A stretch of DNA of 64,000 nucleotides. It comes from an uncultured Clostridia bacterium. Its GTDB lineage: Bacteria; Bacillota; Clostridia; Christensenellales; UBA1242. Made by a program: the position numbers and the translations under genes. The notes below the pieces were generated by a model that did not search any database, was not told the origin of the DNA, and worked only from the letters and a program-made list of their open reading frames with translations. Shown here one piece after another: positions 19,691 to 29,805 of the stretch (its first letter is position 1; each line of letters begins with the position of its first letter). Location of the stretch: positions 215,619-279,618 of the forward strand of contig CAKVHI010000001.1 of NCBI GenBank assembly GCA_934747965.1, written 5' to 3'.

Positions 19691-19699
19691 AACCCCCTC

Positions 19700-20476
19700 C
19701 TATTTAACACCCAAGTTTTCAAGTTTTTTCGCAGCAGGACCATAACCTTTATCTCGTGCTGATTTTAATAACCTTATTGCTTCTTCTTCATTTTCGTCAA
19801 AAATTTCCTCATTAAGCAAGCACACAGCATAAGAGTATTCACATTCTGGTCTGTTATATTTCATTCCCAACTTATAATATTCTTTGGCTTTTATAGTATT
19901 TTTTTCTGTGCCTCTGCCACTTTCACAACAAAGCCCCAAAATTATTGCCATGTTCTGTGGAAAACTATCTTTTGCTCGCAAAGCAAACTTGTATGCTAAA
20001 CTTAAATCTTCTCTGTTATAATCTTTATAAAAATGTATCACTGCAAGCCAGTTGCAAGCCTTTATTGAATTTTGTTTTTCAGCAAGATTAAAATAATATA
20101 TTGCTCTATCCAAATCTTTTTCTGTTCCTTGCCCGTGCAAATATGATAGAGCCAAATTTTCTTGTGCATTCATTCGGCCATAAAAGGCAGGATACTTAAA
20201 TAATTCAAAGGCTTTTGCATCATCTTTTTTTGTTCCAACACCAAAACAAAAGCAATTTGCATATTTGTTTGCAATTTCTGGGCTCAAATTGCCTTCGCTT
20301 AAACCTTTTTCATAGGCTTTGCTTAAATAATAATATGTTTTGTTGTTATATTCTTCATTAGTTACATCTTCCTTTGACAAATCATAATAGTAATTTCCAA
20401 GTTTATTTAATGCCTCTAAATTTCCTTTTTCAGCCCATAAAGTGAGTTCTTTTAAATTAAATTCTTTTTGTTCCAT
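19700..20476 (-). CDS. Sel1-repeat protein
   Basis: 258 residues from the ATG at 20476. This start is preferred to an in-frame one 18 bases upstream, since AAAGGAGA lies 3-10 nt before it. At least four Sel1-like (TPR-related) repeats are visible, e.g. ALSYLHGQGTEKDLDRAIYYFNLAEK and GLCCESGRGTEKNTIKAKEYYKLGMK. Such repeats mediate protein-protein contacts. Cytoplasmic; second gene in the operon. Confidence 0.85.
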   Translation of the reverse strand: MEQKEFNLKELTLWAEKGNLEALNKLGNYYYDLSKEDVTNEEYNNKTYYYLSKAYEKGLSEGNLSPEIANKYANCFCFGVGTKKDDAKAFELFKYPAFYGRMNAQENLALSYLHGQGTEKDLDRAIYYFNLAEKQNSIKACNWLAVIHFYKDYNREDLSLAYKFALRAKDSFPQNMAIILGLCCESGRGTEKNTIKAKEYYKLGMKYNRPECEYSYAVCLLNEEIFDENEEEAIRLLKSARDKGYGPAAKKLENLGVK

Positions 20477-20519
20477 AATTTCTCCTTTTAACAAAAATAA
20501 TTTTGTTTAATAAATATAT

Positions 20520-21488
20520 TTAAAATATTAACTTTTTAAAATAAGCAATTTTGTTTTTAAAATCAAATTTTGTAAATTGAAAACCAAAATCTTCAAGCAA
20601 GGAATAAAACATTTGCATTTTATAATCAAATTTTGCATTAATTATTTTTTCTATTTGTTTAAAAGTAATTTCACTAGCAATTTTTGAATTAAAATTTTCT
20701 AACAAATTATCACTTAAAGTTTTATATTTCTCCCAAATATTTTGTTGATTACAAACAAAATCTTCGGTAGAGAAAATAAAATCTCGAACAATTTGCTTTA
20801 AATCTTCAATATTTTGGCTGACAATAAAAATTGCATACAAAAAGGCCTTTACACAATCTGCAATAATTTTATTTCGCTTTGTCTTGTCATGTTTTTCACT
20901 CAAAGGCTTATTCATTGTTTTAACAAAACTTTCAAATTTATATTTTTTTACAACAAGGTCTGCTAGTTTTTTGTTTGTTAAAAAATTTTTTGAAAGATTT
21001 TGACAAATTTCAAGCGTATCTCCTTTATCAAAAACAGCATCTTTTATTAAAAATCTAAGCAAACTTTCGCCCGCATTAACAAAATTTTTGTTTGTTTTTA
21101 AATTCAATGCAACAAGCAAATCGTTATACTTGTTTTCGATGCTATTTGACAAATCAAGATAATATTGAAACATATCATCAAAAATGTTTCTATTTTTGTT
21201 TTCATCATAGTCATAAAACTTTATATCAACAAAATCTAACAAAATATATCCACTTTGACTGTAAAAGCTAAATACGCTATCAAAAACCAACATTCTGTTT
21301 ATATGGGGTATTAAAAATAGATATACTTTGTAGCCTTTTTTATTTGAAAGATAAAGCAAATAATCTATTTCATTTTCAAATTCTTCATAACAATCATAAG
21401 AATATTCTTTGTTAAAATTTGAGTCATCGCAAACAATTTTAACCTTTTGAGGATAAGAATGTTTTAAAATATATAATCTTTTTTTCAT
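20520..21488 (-). CDS. Cytoplasmic protein of unknown function
   Basis: 322 residues, Lys/Phe-rich, no membrane segment, no recognisable motif. The first 80 residues look alpha/beta (KRLYILKHSYPQKVKIVCDD; LLYLSNKKGYKVYLFLIPHI), the rest mostly helical. It is the first gene of the operon with the Sel1 and TPR proteins; SD AAAGGGA precedes the ATG. Confidence 0.75.
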   Translation of the reverse strand: MKKRLYILKHSYPQKVKIVCDDSNFNKEYSYDCYEEFENEIDYLLYLSNKKGYKVYLFLIPHINRMLVFDSVFSFYSQSGYILLDFVDIKFYDYDENKNRNIFDDMFQYYLDLSNSIENKYNDLLVALNLKTNKNFVNAGESLLRFLIKDAVFDKGDTLEICQNLSKNFLTNKKLADLVVKKYKFESFVKTMNKPLSEKHDKTKRNKIIADCVKAFLYAIFIVSQNIEDLKQIVRDFIFSTEDFVCNQQNIWEKYKTLSDNLLENFNSKIASEITFKQIEKIINAKFDYKMQMFYSLLEDFGFQFTKFDFKNKIAYFKKLIF

Positions 21489-21581
21489 TGTTCCCTTTGT
21501 TTAAATTATAATAAACTATCAAAATTATTATAACATGAATTTGTATTTTTACAAATTGATTAACAGAAATTAACAAAAAAA

Positions 21582-21603
21582 GCACCAAAGATGTTTTTGG
21601 TGC
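21582..21603 (-). terminator. Intrinsic terminator of the ABC exporter operon
   Basis: GCACCAAA (21582-21589) pairs with TTTGGTGC (21596-21603); on the minus strand a run of seven T follows. Confidence 0.88.
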
Positions 21604-21606
21604 AAA

Positions 21607-23610
21607 TTAATATTTACTAAATTGACTATTATATAAATTATAATAAAAGCCTTTTTTTGCAAGCAACTCTTTATGTGTTCCTTGTTCAATAATATTTCCT
21701 TTATTCATAACCAAAATCAAATCGGAAGAAACTATAGTTGAAAGTCTGTGAGCAACAATAAAACTTGTTTTGTTTTTCATCATATTATTGAATGCTTGTG
21801 AAATAGCAAGTTCTGTTCGGGTGTCTATGTTGCTAGTTGCCTCATCCAAAATTAGCATTGGTGGTTTTGCAAGCATTAACCTTGCAATACAAATTAATTG
21901 TTTTTGCCCTTGAGATAAATTATCGCCGTTTTCGTTTACTATCGTATCATAACCATGAGGCATTGTTTGAATAAAGTGATCTACGCCCGAAAGTTTCGCT
22001 GCTTTTTTTATTTCAGCATCTGTTGCATTTTCTTTTCCATAAGCAATGTTATCTTTTATTGATGCCGAAAACAACCATGTTTCTTGCAAAACCATTCCAT
22101 ATTGGGCACGCAAACTTTTTCGAGTTACTTGACTGATAGGATACCCACTAACAATAATTTGACCTTTGTCGACATCATAAAATCTCATCAACAAATTTAT
22201 AATTGTGCTTTTCCCGCATCCTGTTGGACCAACTATTGCCACTTTTTGACCTTTTTTTACATTAAGATTTAGGTTTTGAATTAATTTTTTATCTTGTGAA
22301 TAAGAAAAATCAACATTATTAAACACAACTTCGCCAGTGCATTTTTCAATTTCAGGAAGCCCGACATCACTTGTTTCATTTTTCATGTCAAGCACATTAA
22401 ATACCCTAACGGCTGATGCAAATGCTGCTTGCAAATCTGCAAAAACATCGGCAATATCATTAAATGGTCTTGTATATTTGTTTGCAAATGTTAGCAAAAC
22501 TGAAATTTCACCAACAGTCATTTTAGATTTTAAGCACAAAACACAACCTATTATTGCAACAGTTGCATATAAAAGCCCGTTAATAAACCTTGCTATAGGA
22601 GCCGAAAGAGTTGAATAAAACATTGCTTTTTCATTTACTTGCTTAAGTTTTGTGTTTATTTCATCAAATTTATCTATTGAGCGGTCTTCATACAAAAAAC
22701 CCTTAACTATTTTTTGATTTCCAACCATTTCAACAAGTGTACCAGATAAATCTCCAACACTTTTTGCCTGTTTCTTGAACAATTTATGCGATTTTTTTGC
22801 AATAATTGATGCAACAATCATAGAAATAGGTGTTATGCAAATAATTACTATTGCAATCACAGGACTTATTCGGAACATAAAAATTAATGTTAAAACAATA
22901 GTCGCCAACGCATCAAAAAATGTAGTTAAACCCATAACAAATCCGTCAGTTATCAAATCTACATCATTAATCATACGACTTTGTAAATCGCCATGACTTG
23001 AAGAGTCTATATATTTAATTGGCACTTTATTAAACTTTCTAAAAATATCGTTATGCATTTGTTGCTCAACTTTATATGATAGTCCGTTTGCCGTTCTTGA
23101 TAGTAACCACTTAAAGCAAGCAAATCCAACAATGCAAACAGCAAGATAAACTGCATACATTTTTATTGCATCAAAGTTTACATTCCCCACACCAATTATA
23201 TGGTCTATCGCTTCACCTATGATTAGTGGAATGAAAATTTCAAAAATTGAATTTACTAAAGCAAAGATAATTGCAAAAACAAGTAAATACCAATATTTTT
23301 TTAGGTAAGATAAAGTTCGAAGAATTGTAGATTTTGCTTTAGGCTTTCGAATTTTTGCTATAGATTCTATTTTCTTTGAATTTGTGTCAAGAATGATTGG
23401 TGCATCAATAATTTTTTTGGCTTTTTCTTCGGTTTGAATTAGTTGAGGATTATTTATTGTTGCTGGCACTACGCTTGGCACTTTAATTTCGGTTATTGGC
23501 TGGGCTTTTTCAGGGTTATTAAAAGAAGGCTCTGGAAGCATAGCTATTGCTTTTTGAAGTTTGCGTTGCTTTTGCTGCTCTTTTTTACTATTTAACTCAT
23601 CTTTCTGCAT
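21607..23610 (-). CDS. ABC exporter half-transporter, catalytically canonical subunit
   Basis: 667 residues. An unusual N-terminal extension of about 90 residues, rich in Lys, Gln and Pro, precedes a six-helix ABC1 membrane domain (about 100-395) and an ATPase domain: Walker A GPTGCGKST, Q-loop VLQETWLFSASI, signature LSQGQKQ, Walker B LILDEATS with catalytic Glu, and switch His in VAHRLST. It pairs with the gene 13 bp upstream to form a heterodimeric exporter of the multidrug/lipid type. The SD is strong (AAAGGAGG). Confidence 0.92.
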   Translation of the reverse strand: MQKDELNSKKEQQKQRKLQKAIAMLPEPSFNNPEKAQPITEIKVPSVVPATINNPQLIQTEEKAKKIIDAPIILDTNSKKIESIAKIRKPKAKSTILRTLSYLKKYWYLLVFAIIFALVNSIFEIFIPLIIGEAIDHIIGVGNVNFDAIKMYAVYLAVCIVGFACFKWLLSRTANGLSYKVEQQMHNDIFRKFNKVPIKYIDSSSHGDLQSRMINDVDLITDGFVMGLTTFFDALATIVLTLIFMFRISPVIAIVIICITPISMIVASIIAKKSHKLFKKQAKSVGDLSGTLVEMVGNQKIVKGFLYEDRSIDKFDEINTKLKQVNEKAMFYSTLSAPIARFINGLLYATVAIIGCVLCLKSKMTVGEISVLLTFANKYTRPFNDIADVFADLQAAFASAVRVFNVLDMKNETSDVGLPEIEKCTGEVVFNNVDFSYSQDKKLIQNLNLNVKKGQKVAIVGPTGCGKSTIINLLMRFYDVDKGQIIVSGYPISQVTRKSLRAQYGMVLQETWLFSASIKDNIAYGKENATDAEIKKAAKLSGVDHFIQTMPHGYDTIVNENGDNLSQGQKQLICIARLMLAKPPMLILDEATSNIDTRTELAISQAFNNMMKNKTSFIVAHRLSTIVSSDLILVMNKGNIIEQGTHKELLAKKGFYYNLYNSQFSKY

Positions 23611-23623
23611 ATTAATCCTCCTT

Positions 23624-25339
23624 TTATTTATTTTGTGATTGATAAATATTGTTATACACTTCGCACGATTCTAACAATTCTTTATGCTTTCCTATTCCCG
23701 CAATATTTGCGTTATCCATAACAATGATTAAGTCTGCATTTTTAACTGTATTAACTCGTTGTGAAACCAAAATTAGGGTTGAATTAATTTGCTGTTTTAG
23801 TGCCTTTTTTAAACTCGCTTCGGTTGCAAAATCTAAGGCTGATGCACTGTCATCCATTATCAAAATTTCTGGGTCGCCTACTAATGCCCTTGCAATGGTC
23901 AAACGCTGTCTTTGCCCACCCGAAAAATTTTTGCCACCTGCTTGCACTTTTGTGTTGTAAGTTTCTGGCATATTCATAACAAATTCTTCACTTTGCGAAA
24001 TATTCAAAGCCTTTTGCATTTCTTCAACAGTTGCATCTGGCTTTCTAAAACGAAGATTATCCTTGATTGTGCCCTTAAACAAAACAGCCTTTTGAGGCAC
24101 TAATCCAATTTTTGACCTTAATTGACTAAAACTATAATCTTTAACATTCACTCCGTCAATCAAAATTGAGCCACTAGTTGTATCATAAAATCGTGGTATT
24201 AAATTTATTACGCTACTTTTTCCGCTTCCTGTTCCGCCAATTATTCCAATTGTCTGACCACTATAAGCCTTAAAACTTAAATTTTTGACCGCAGGTTTTG
24301 CTGAGTTTGAATAACTAAAAGTAACATTTTTAAATTCTATTTTTGGAGCATCTTGAATGGCGTTTATTGTTTCGTCATGATTTGTTTCTATAACTGAAGG
24401 CTTAGTTTCAAAAACTTCATTTATTCTTCCCGCACAATTAAATGCTTTGATAAATGCAATAATCAAGTTTGCAAGAGAAACAAGTGCGGCTGAAATTTGA
24501 AGCAAGTAGTTTACAAATGCTATAATTTGACCTTGAGTTAAACTTCCGCTGTTTACTTGCAAGCCACCAAACCACATAACAGCAATTATTGCAAAATTAA
24601 TTATTGTTCCTGTGATTGGATTTAATAAAGAAGAAATAGAAACAACCTTTACCGAAGATTTTCGCAAATTTTTTGATGCAATTTCAAAACGCTTTGTTTC
24701 ATAATCTTGTTTGTTGAAAGCACGAATTACACGCACGCCCTGCAAATTTTCACGAGTAATTTCTGAAACTTTATCTAAGTTTTTTTGAGATTTATCATAA
24801 AGTGGTTCGGTTGACTTTAAAATAATAAACACAGCAAGCAAAATCAATGGTGCAACAATTAAAAATAATAAGGATAGTTTTAAGTCTATTAACATTGCCA
24901 TTATTGTTGAGCCAATAATTAAAAATGGCGTTCGCATAACTGTTCTTAAAAACATCCCAAGAGCAGTATCAATTCGGGTAACATCGTGAGTAATACGATT
25001 ATTTAAAGTTGCTGTTCCAAATTTATCAAGTTCAGCGTGCGAAAAAGTGTTGATATGAGCGTATAGATTTTTTCTTATTTCATAACTTACACCACTACAC
25101 GCCTTTGCCGACAATTTTGCACAAGTAACAGCACTTATAATTCCTATAAAATTAAGCAAAATAACAATACTTCCCCAAAGTATAATATAATTAAGGTCAT
25201 GATTTTTTACACCAATATCTATCATATTTGCAACAAGAAGCGGAATTATAATATCGGTAACTGTTTCAAAAAACTTAAACAAAGGTGCCGAAATCATTTG
25301 CTTTTTATAACCTTTAAAAAAAGTAAATATTTTTTTCAA
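23624..25339 (-). CDS. ABC exporter half-transporter, subunit with degenerate catalytic site
   Basis: 571 residues: six-helix membrane domain (about 15-300) and ATPase domain with Walker A GGTGSGKSS, signature FSGGQRQRL and Walker B LIMDDSAS. The catalytic Glu after Walker B is Asp here and the switch His is Gln (LVSQRVNT), the mark of the degenerate half of heterodimeric exporters such as BmrCD and TM287/288. First gene of the operon; SD AAGGAGA. Substrate unknown. Confidence 0.92.
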   Translation of the reverse strand: MKKIFTFFKGYKKQMISAPLFKFFETVTDIIIPLLVANMIDIGVKNHDLNYIILWGSIVILLNFIGIISAVTCAKLSAKACSGVSYEIRKNLYAHINTFSHAELDKFGTATLNNRITHDVTRIDTALGMFLRTVMRTPFLIIGSTIMAMLIDLKLSLLFLIVAPLILLAVFIILKSTEPLYDKSQKNLDKVSEITRENLQGVRVIRAFNKQDYETKRFEIASKNLRKSSVKVVSISSLLNPITGTIINFAIIAVMWFGGLQVNSGSLTQGQIIAFVNYLLQISAALVSLANLIIAFIKAFNCAGRINEVFETKPSVIETNHDETINAIQDAPKIEFKNVTFSYSNSAKPAVKNLSFKAYSGQTIGIIGGTGSGKSSVINLIPRFYDTTSGSILIDGVNVKDYSFSQLRSKIGLVPQKAVLFKGTIKDNLRFRKPDATVEEMQKALNISQSEEFVMNMPETYNTKVQAGGKNFSGGQRQRLTIARALVGDPEILIMDDSASALDFATEASLKKALKQQINSTLILVSQRVNTVKNADLIIVMDNANIAGIGKHKELLESCEVYNNIYQSQNK

Positions 25340-25459
25340 ATTTATCTCCTTACAAAGATTATATCAAAAAAACTAAAATTTACAATTTATTTAAAGCAGT
25401 TTGTTTAAAAAATTGTTTAATTTTAGAGCGTTTTTTGGTAAAAATAAATTAACTTTATT

Positions 25460-25487
25460 AAAAAAAGAGCAAAACTTAATTTGCCCT
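25460..25487 (-). terminator. Terminator overlapping the P-ATPase stop codon
   Basis: AGAGCAAA (25466-25473) pairs with TTTGCCCT (25480-25487), one G-U pair; the TAA stop is in the loop and a T run follows on the minus strand. Confidence 0.75.
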
Positions 25488-28124
25488 ATTTTTTTTCTTT
25501 TTATCAAAAATTCTGATTACAAGTTTTGACAACTCAACAAGTGGAATAATTGAAATTGATGCAACTATAACAACCACCCATTGAACAAAATTTAAGCAAG
25601 ATATGTTAAATATTTCGCGGAAAACCGGAAGCGTAAAAACAGATATATTTAAAATTAGTGTTGAAACAATACAAATATTGAAAACTTTGTTGTTAAAAAG
25701 TTTTATTTTGAAAATGCTTTTTTCGCTTTTGCAATTTACTGAATGGAATAGTTGCATAAAACTTATTATCATAAACACCATTGTTGACGCTGTTTCATTC
25801 GTAGTTGTTTTTATTCCCCACACAAAAACAATCATTATAATTATTGTTTGCAAAATTGATTGATAAATTATGTTTCTTCCAACCCCGCCCGAAAATATTG
25901 TGTCTGTGCTTTTTCGAGGTTTTTTATTCATCACATCGGTTTCAGCCTTTTCGACACCCAAACTGAATGCAGGCAGACTATCTGTAACCAAATTTATGAA
26001 CAACAATTGTGCCGGGAAAAGATAGTTAAATGTTGGAAATAGTACTATTGCCAAAAACATAGTAACAACTTCAACAATATTTGTGCTTAGCAAAAATTGT
26101 ATTGTTTTTTGAATGTTGGCATAAACTTTTCTTCCTTCTTCAACAGCCACAACTATTGTTGCAAAATTATCATCTGTTACAATCAAATCTGATGCTGATT
26201 TGGCGCAATCTGTGCCAGTTATTCCCATTCCAACACCAATATCTGCTATTTTTAAACTTGGAGCATCGTTTACGCCATCGCCCGTCATTGCAACGATCTT
26301 GCCTTGTTTTTTAAAGGCTTTTACAATTCTAACTTTATTTTCGGGGCTAACCCTTGCAAAAACTTTAAATTTACTTAAATTTTCAAGCAATTCATCATCT
26401 GAAAGGCTATCTAACTGCGTGCCTGTAATCACTTGATTTTTGTTTTGTACGATATTAAGTTCTTTTGCAATGGCATAAGCCGTGTTCTGGTGGTCGCCCG
26501 TAATCATAATAGGAGTTAAACCCGCCTTAAAACATTTTTTTATTGCTTCTTTTGCTTCCTCTCTTGGTGGGTCAATAAGCCCAGCCATTCCAACAAAAAC
26601 CAGGTCTTGTTCTAGGTTTTCTGTTATGTTTTTTGTGTTTTTATAGGCAAATGCAAGCACCCTTAGTGCCTTTAAACTTAAATTGTTGTTGATTTCAGAT
26701 AACTTAGAAATAATTTTTTCATCAATAGGCTTTATTTCTCCATTAAGCAAGATATGCGAACATTTTTCAATCAGTTTATCAAAAGCCCCTTTTGTGAAAC
26801 AAATTGTTTGATTTTCAATTTTATTTACCGTGCTCATAAGTTTTCGCTTAGAATCAAAACCAATTTCAAACACTCTTTCATATTTTTGTTTTGCTTCAAT
26901 ATTCATCTTAATGTTTTTGCAAAAATCCAAAAGAGCACATTCAGTTGGATCTCCAACATATTGATTGTTTTCTCCAACAAAACTATCATTGCAAAGCATC
27001 ATAGATTTTGTTAAAATATCAAGTTCTGATGACTCGTTTTCGACTGAAGAATAAGTTTTTAAATTATATGAAAATTTAACAACTTTCATTTTGTTTTGCG
27101 TTAAGGTGCCTGTTTTGTCTGAGCAAATAATTTCACAACTTCCCAAAGTTTCAACGGCTTTAAGTCTTTTTACAATCGCACCCTTTTTTGCAAGGTTTTG
27201 AAGCCCCATTGCCATTATAATAGTGATAACTGCAGGCAAACTTTCTGGAATTGCCGCAACCGCCAAAGTTACTGAACCCAAAAATGCATTTAAAATATTA
27301 ATTGCTTCAGCGAAAAAAATTTCAACAAAAAATATAATAGATGCAATTATTACAACTGAAATTGAAATTATTTTGCCTAATTTTTTTATTGATTTTTCTA
27401 AAGGCGAAAAATCTTTGCTTGAATTGTTAATCATCGAAGCAATTTTGCCAATTTCTGTGTTTATTCCTACACTTATAACAACTCCGCATCCTCTTCCGCT
27501 TGTAACAATCGTTGAAGAATACGCCATATTTTTTCGATCTGCAAGCATTGTGTTTTCACTCAAAACCACAGTTGCATCTTTATTTGTTGAAACAGATTCA
27601 CCCGACAAACTGCTTTCATCACATTTAAGATTATGCGTTTCAATAAGTCTTAAATCGGCTGGAATAATATCACCCGCCTCTAAAACCACAATGTCACCTA
27701 TTGTAAGATTGCTTGTTTTTATTTTAATAATTTTATTTTCTCTCAAAACTTTACAATCGGGCTCAGTGCTTTTTTTCAAACTCTCTAATGCATCTTCGGC
27801 TTTACTTTCTTGAATAACACCAATAATTGCGTTTAAAATTACAATAAAAAATATAACTCCACCCTCAAAAAGGTCAGAATAATTTTTATGAACAACAGCA
27901 ATTATTGTTGAAATAACGGCAGCAATCAACAAAATTATCACCATTATATCTTTAAATTGCAACAAAAACTTCACAAAACCACTTTGTTTTTTAGTTTTTG
28001 GAAGTTCGTTTTTTCCAAATTTCTTTAATCTGTTTTCTGCTTCAGTTTTGTTAAGTCCACTAATATTTGCATTAAGTTCATTTATTGTTTGTTCTATGCT
28101 TTTGCTATAAAAATTTTTATTCAC
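25476..28124 (-). CDS. Calcium-translocating P-type ATPase
   Basis: 882 residues, full length for P2A-type pumps. The start is GTG at 28124, 10 nt after GAGG. Features: actuator loop CDESSLSGES (168-177), M4 motif PESLPAV (293-299), phosphorylation site CSDKTGTLTQNK with Asp336, MITGDH, hinge TGDGVNDAPSL, and M6 NLVTDSLPA, the ligand pattern of Ca2+ pumps. It exports Ca2+ from the cytoplasm using ATP. It stands alone; substrate specificity rests on motif resemblance and Mn2+ is possible. Confidence 0.92.
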   Translation of the reverse strand: MNKNFYSKSIEQTINELNANISGLNKTEAENRLKKFGKNELPKTKKQSGFVKFLLQFKDIMVIILLIAAVISTIIAVVHKNYSDLFEGGVIFFIVILNAIIGVIQESKAEDALESLKKSTEPDCKVLRENKIIKIKTSNLTIGDIVVLEAGDIIPADLRLIETHNLKCDESSLSGESVSTNKDATVVLSENTMLADRKNMAYSSTIVTSGRGCGVVISVGINTEIGKIASMINNSSKDFSPLEKSIKKLGKIISISVVIIASIIFFVEIFFAEAINILNAFLGSVTLAVAAIPESLPAVITIIMAMGLQNLAKKGAIVKRLKAVETLGSCEIICSDKTGTLTQNKMKVVKFSYNLKTYSSVENESSELDILTKSMMLCNDSFVGENNQYVGDPTECALLDFCKNIKMNIEAKQKYERVFEIGFDSKRKLMSTVNKIENQTICFTKGAFDKLIEKCSHILLNGEIKPIDEKIISKLSEINNNLSLKALRVLAFAYKNTKNITENLEQDLVFVGMAGLIDPPREEAKEAIKKCFKAGLTPIMITGDHQNTAYAIAKELNIVQNKNQVITGTQLDSLSDDELLENLSKFKVFARVSPENKVRIVKAFKKQGKIVAMTGDGVNDAPSLKIADIGVGMGITGTDCAKSASDLIVTDDNFATIVVAVEEGRKVYANIQKTIQFLLSTNIVEVVTMFLAIVLFPTFNYLFPAQLLFINLVTDSLPAFSLGVEKAETDVMNKKPRKSTDTIFSGGVGRNIIYQSILQTIIIMIVFVWGIKTTTNETASTMVFMIISFMQLFHSVNCKSEKSIFKIKLFNNKVFNICIVSTLILNISVFTLPVFREIFNISCLNFVQWVVVIVASISIIPLVELSKLVIRIFDKKKKNRAN

Positions 28125-28164
28125 TAATTTTGTTTCCTCAAATTATGTATATTAAGAAAAGCAT

Positions 28165-28194
28165 CAAAAAAAACCTAATTTTTGTAGGTTTTTT
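28165..28194 (-). terminator. Intrinsic terminator of tsaD
   Basis: AACCTA/TAGGTT stem (28172-28177 with 28185-28190) extended by A-T pairs, followed on the minus strand by a T run. Confidence 0.75.
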
Positions 28195-28223
28195 CATTTT
28201 TTTAATGTTAATAACTAAACTTT

Positions 28224-29294
28224 TTATTCTAAATCTATCCTAGCTTTAGGGCTTAGTGTTAAATCTGACAAATTTTCATTTTTTACAAAATTATAATACC
28301 CGCACGAAGCAATCATTGCAGCATTGTCGGTGCAAAGTGAAATTTTTGGAAAAAAGACATTTAAACCATTTTCTTTGCCTTTCACAAGCAAATTCTGCCT
28401 TAGGTATTCGTTTGCTGAAACACCGCCAGCAATAACAATATTTGAATATTCGCTTCCACAAAGTTTGCTTGCTTTTATCGTTTTTTCTATTAATTCATCA
28501 AAAGCCTGCTTTTGGAAAGACGCACAAATATCTTCGACCTTAAGTTCTTCGCCGTTTTGTTTTTTTGTGTGAATATAATTAATCACGGCAGTTTTTAAAC
28601 CCGAATAACTAAAATTAAATGTTTGATTTAATTCCCTGTTTTCTTTCATAAAAGTAATATTAGGTTCTCCACTTTTTGCCAATTTTTCGATTTTTGGCCC
28701 TCCCGGATATTCAAGATTTAAAACTCTTGCAACTTTATCAAAACATTCGCCACAAGCGTCATCTAAACTGCTTCCTAAAAGTTCATAGCTATTATAGTCT
28801 TTAACCTTTAAAATTTCTGTGTGAGCACCACTCACAAGTAAACACAAAAAAGGAGGTTTCAAATCTTTAAAACACAAATAATTGGCACTTATATGCCCTT
28901 TAATATGATCAACCTTAATTAGTGGTTTATTCATGCTATAGGCAAGTGCTTTTGCAAAGTTAACACCCACCATTAAAGCACCAATCAGCCCAGCCCCATA
29001 AGTAACGCTAATAATATCAATATCTTTCAGTGTTAAATTTGCTTGATTTAAACACAAAGTTAAACAATTATTTATTTGCATAATATGATTTCGGCTGGCA
29101 ATTTCAGGAACAACACCGCCAAAGCGTTTGTGAATGTCAATTTGAGTGGAAACAATATTTGAAATAATTTCTCTCCCATTTTTAACAATGCTAACTCCCG
29201 TTTCATCACAAGAGCTTTCAATTCCTAAAACATAAATATCTTTTTTGTTTCTTAAATTTTCTAAATTTTGTTTTGCTTTGTCAATATAACTCAT
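28224..29294 (-). CDS. tsaD: tRNA N6-adenosine threonylcarbamoyltransferase TsaD
   Basis: 356 residues. It transfers threonylcarbamoyl to A37 of ANN-decoding tRNAs, with TsaB and TsaE. The ASKHA fold is clear: GIESSCDETGVSIV, metal ligands in DHIKGHISANYL, SGAHTEI, SYSGLKTA and AGGVSANEYLR. The N-terminus has about 20 extra residues (MSYIDKAKQNLENLRNKKDI) before the usual start; this start is chosen since the ATG lies 6 nt after a TATAAT, though no SD is present and a shorter protein is possible. The partners tsaB and tsaE are not in this window. Confidence 0.95.
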   Translation of the reverse strand: MSYIDKAKQNLENLRNKKDIYVLGIESSCDETGVSIVKNGREIISNIVSTQIDIHKRFGGVVPEIASRNHIMQINNCLTLCLNQANLTLKDIDIISVTYGAGLIGALMVGVNFAKALAYSMNKPLIKVDHIKGHISANYLCFKDLKPPFLCLLVSGAHTEILKVKDYNSYELLGSSLDDACGECFDKVARVLNLEYPGGPKIEKLAKSGEPNITFMKENRELNQTFNFSYSGLKTAVINYIHTKKQNGEELKVEDICASFQKQAFDELIEKTIKASKLCGSEYSNIVIAGGVSANEYLRQNLLVKGKENGLNVFFPKISLCTDNAAMIASCGYYNFVKNENLSDLTLSPKARIDLE

Positions 29295-29300
29295 ATATTA

Positions 29301-29309
29301 ATTATAACA
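29301..29309 (-). promoter_or_regulatory. Extended -10 of tsaD, leaderless arrangement
   Basis: Minus strand TGT-TATAAT, 6 nt before the ATG at 29294; no clear -35 at 17 bp. Extended -10 elements can compensate. Confidence 0.6.
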
Positions 29310-29359
29310 CTTTTTTTTACAAAAGTTATATGCTTTGCACAAAAAATTAAAAAAAGCAG

Positions 29360-29388
29360 TTGCTAAATTAAACTTTTTGATATATACT
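29360..29388 (+). promoter_or_regulatory. Promoter of the comF operon
   Basis: TTGCTA (29360-29365), 17-bp spacer, TATACT (29383-29388); SD AAGGAAGGA follows. Confidence 0.65.
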
Positions 29389-29411
29389 TGTTTTAAGGAA
29401 GGATTTTTAAA

Positions 29412-29804
29412 ATGAATTTAGATGATAAAATTATTGTTGATGATGAAGTTGAAATCAAATATGATGAAAATGCAAACAGCAATTCCACAAATCAAGCACA
29501 AAACTATAATTATTCAAACACAAACATCCGAAAATCTAATTTCTTTTCAATAGCATTTTCAAAAAGATATGTTGCTTTAACGCTTGCAACTCTTTCTGTG
29601 CTATTTTCACTTTTCATGAAATTTTTGATGTGTTGCGGTGTAATCAGTTTTGCTTTTTATGGAATTTGGTTTTTTATTTCAGCCTCATTTGCTGGAGTTT
29701 CTCTTGTTATGAACATAGTAAACTATGCAAAAAACAAAAAAGTAGATTTTAATGTGTCATCAATTATTTGTTTTCTTGCAATCATTATTTTGTTTTTGAT
29801 ATAA
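29412..29804 (+). CDS. Small membrane protein upstream of comF, unknown
   Basis: 130 residues: an acidic, Asn-rich N-terminal 50 residues, then three hydrophobic segments at about 52-70, 74-95 and 108-129. Its stop is 1 nt before the comF-like start, so translation is coupled. No family recognised. Confidence 0.7.
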   Translation: MNLDDKIIVDDEVEIKYDENANSNSTNQAQNYNYSNTNIRKSNFFSIAFSKRYVALTLATLSVLFSLFMKFLMCCGVISFAFYGIWFFISASFAGVSLVMNIVNYAKNKKVDFNVSSIICFLAIIILFLI

Positions 29805-29805
29805 T

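Noticed and set aside
20477..20494. Upstream in-frame start for the Sel1 protein (MLKGEI)
   Set aside because: These codons contain the ribosome-binding site of the ATG at 20476.
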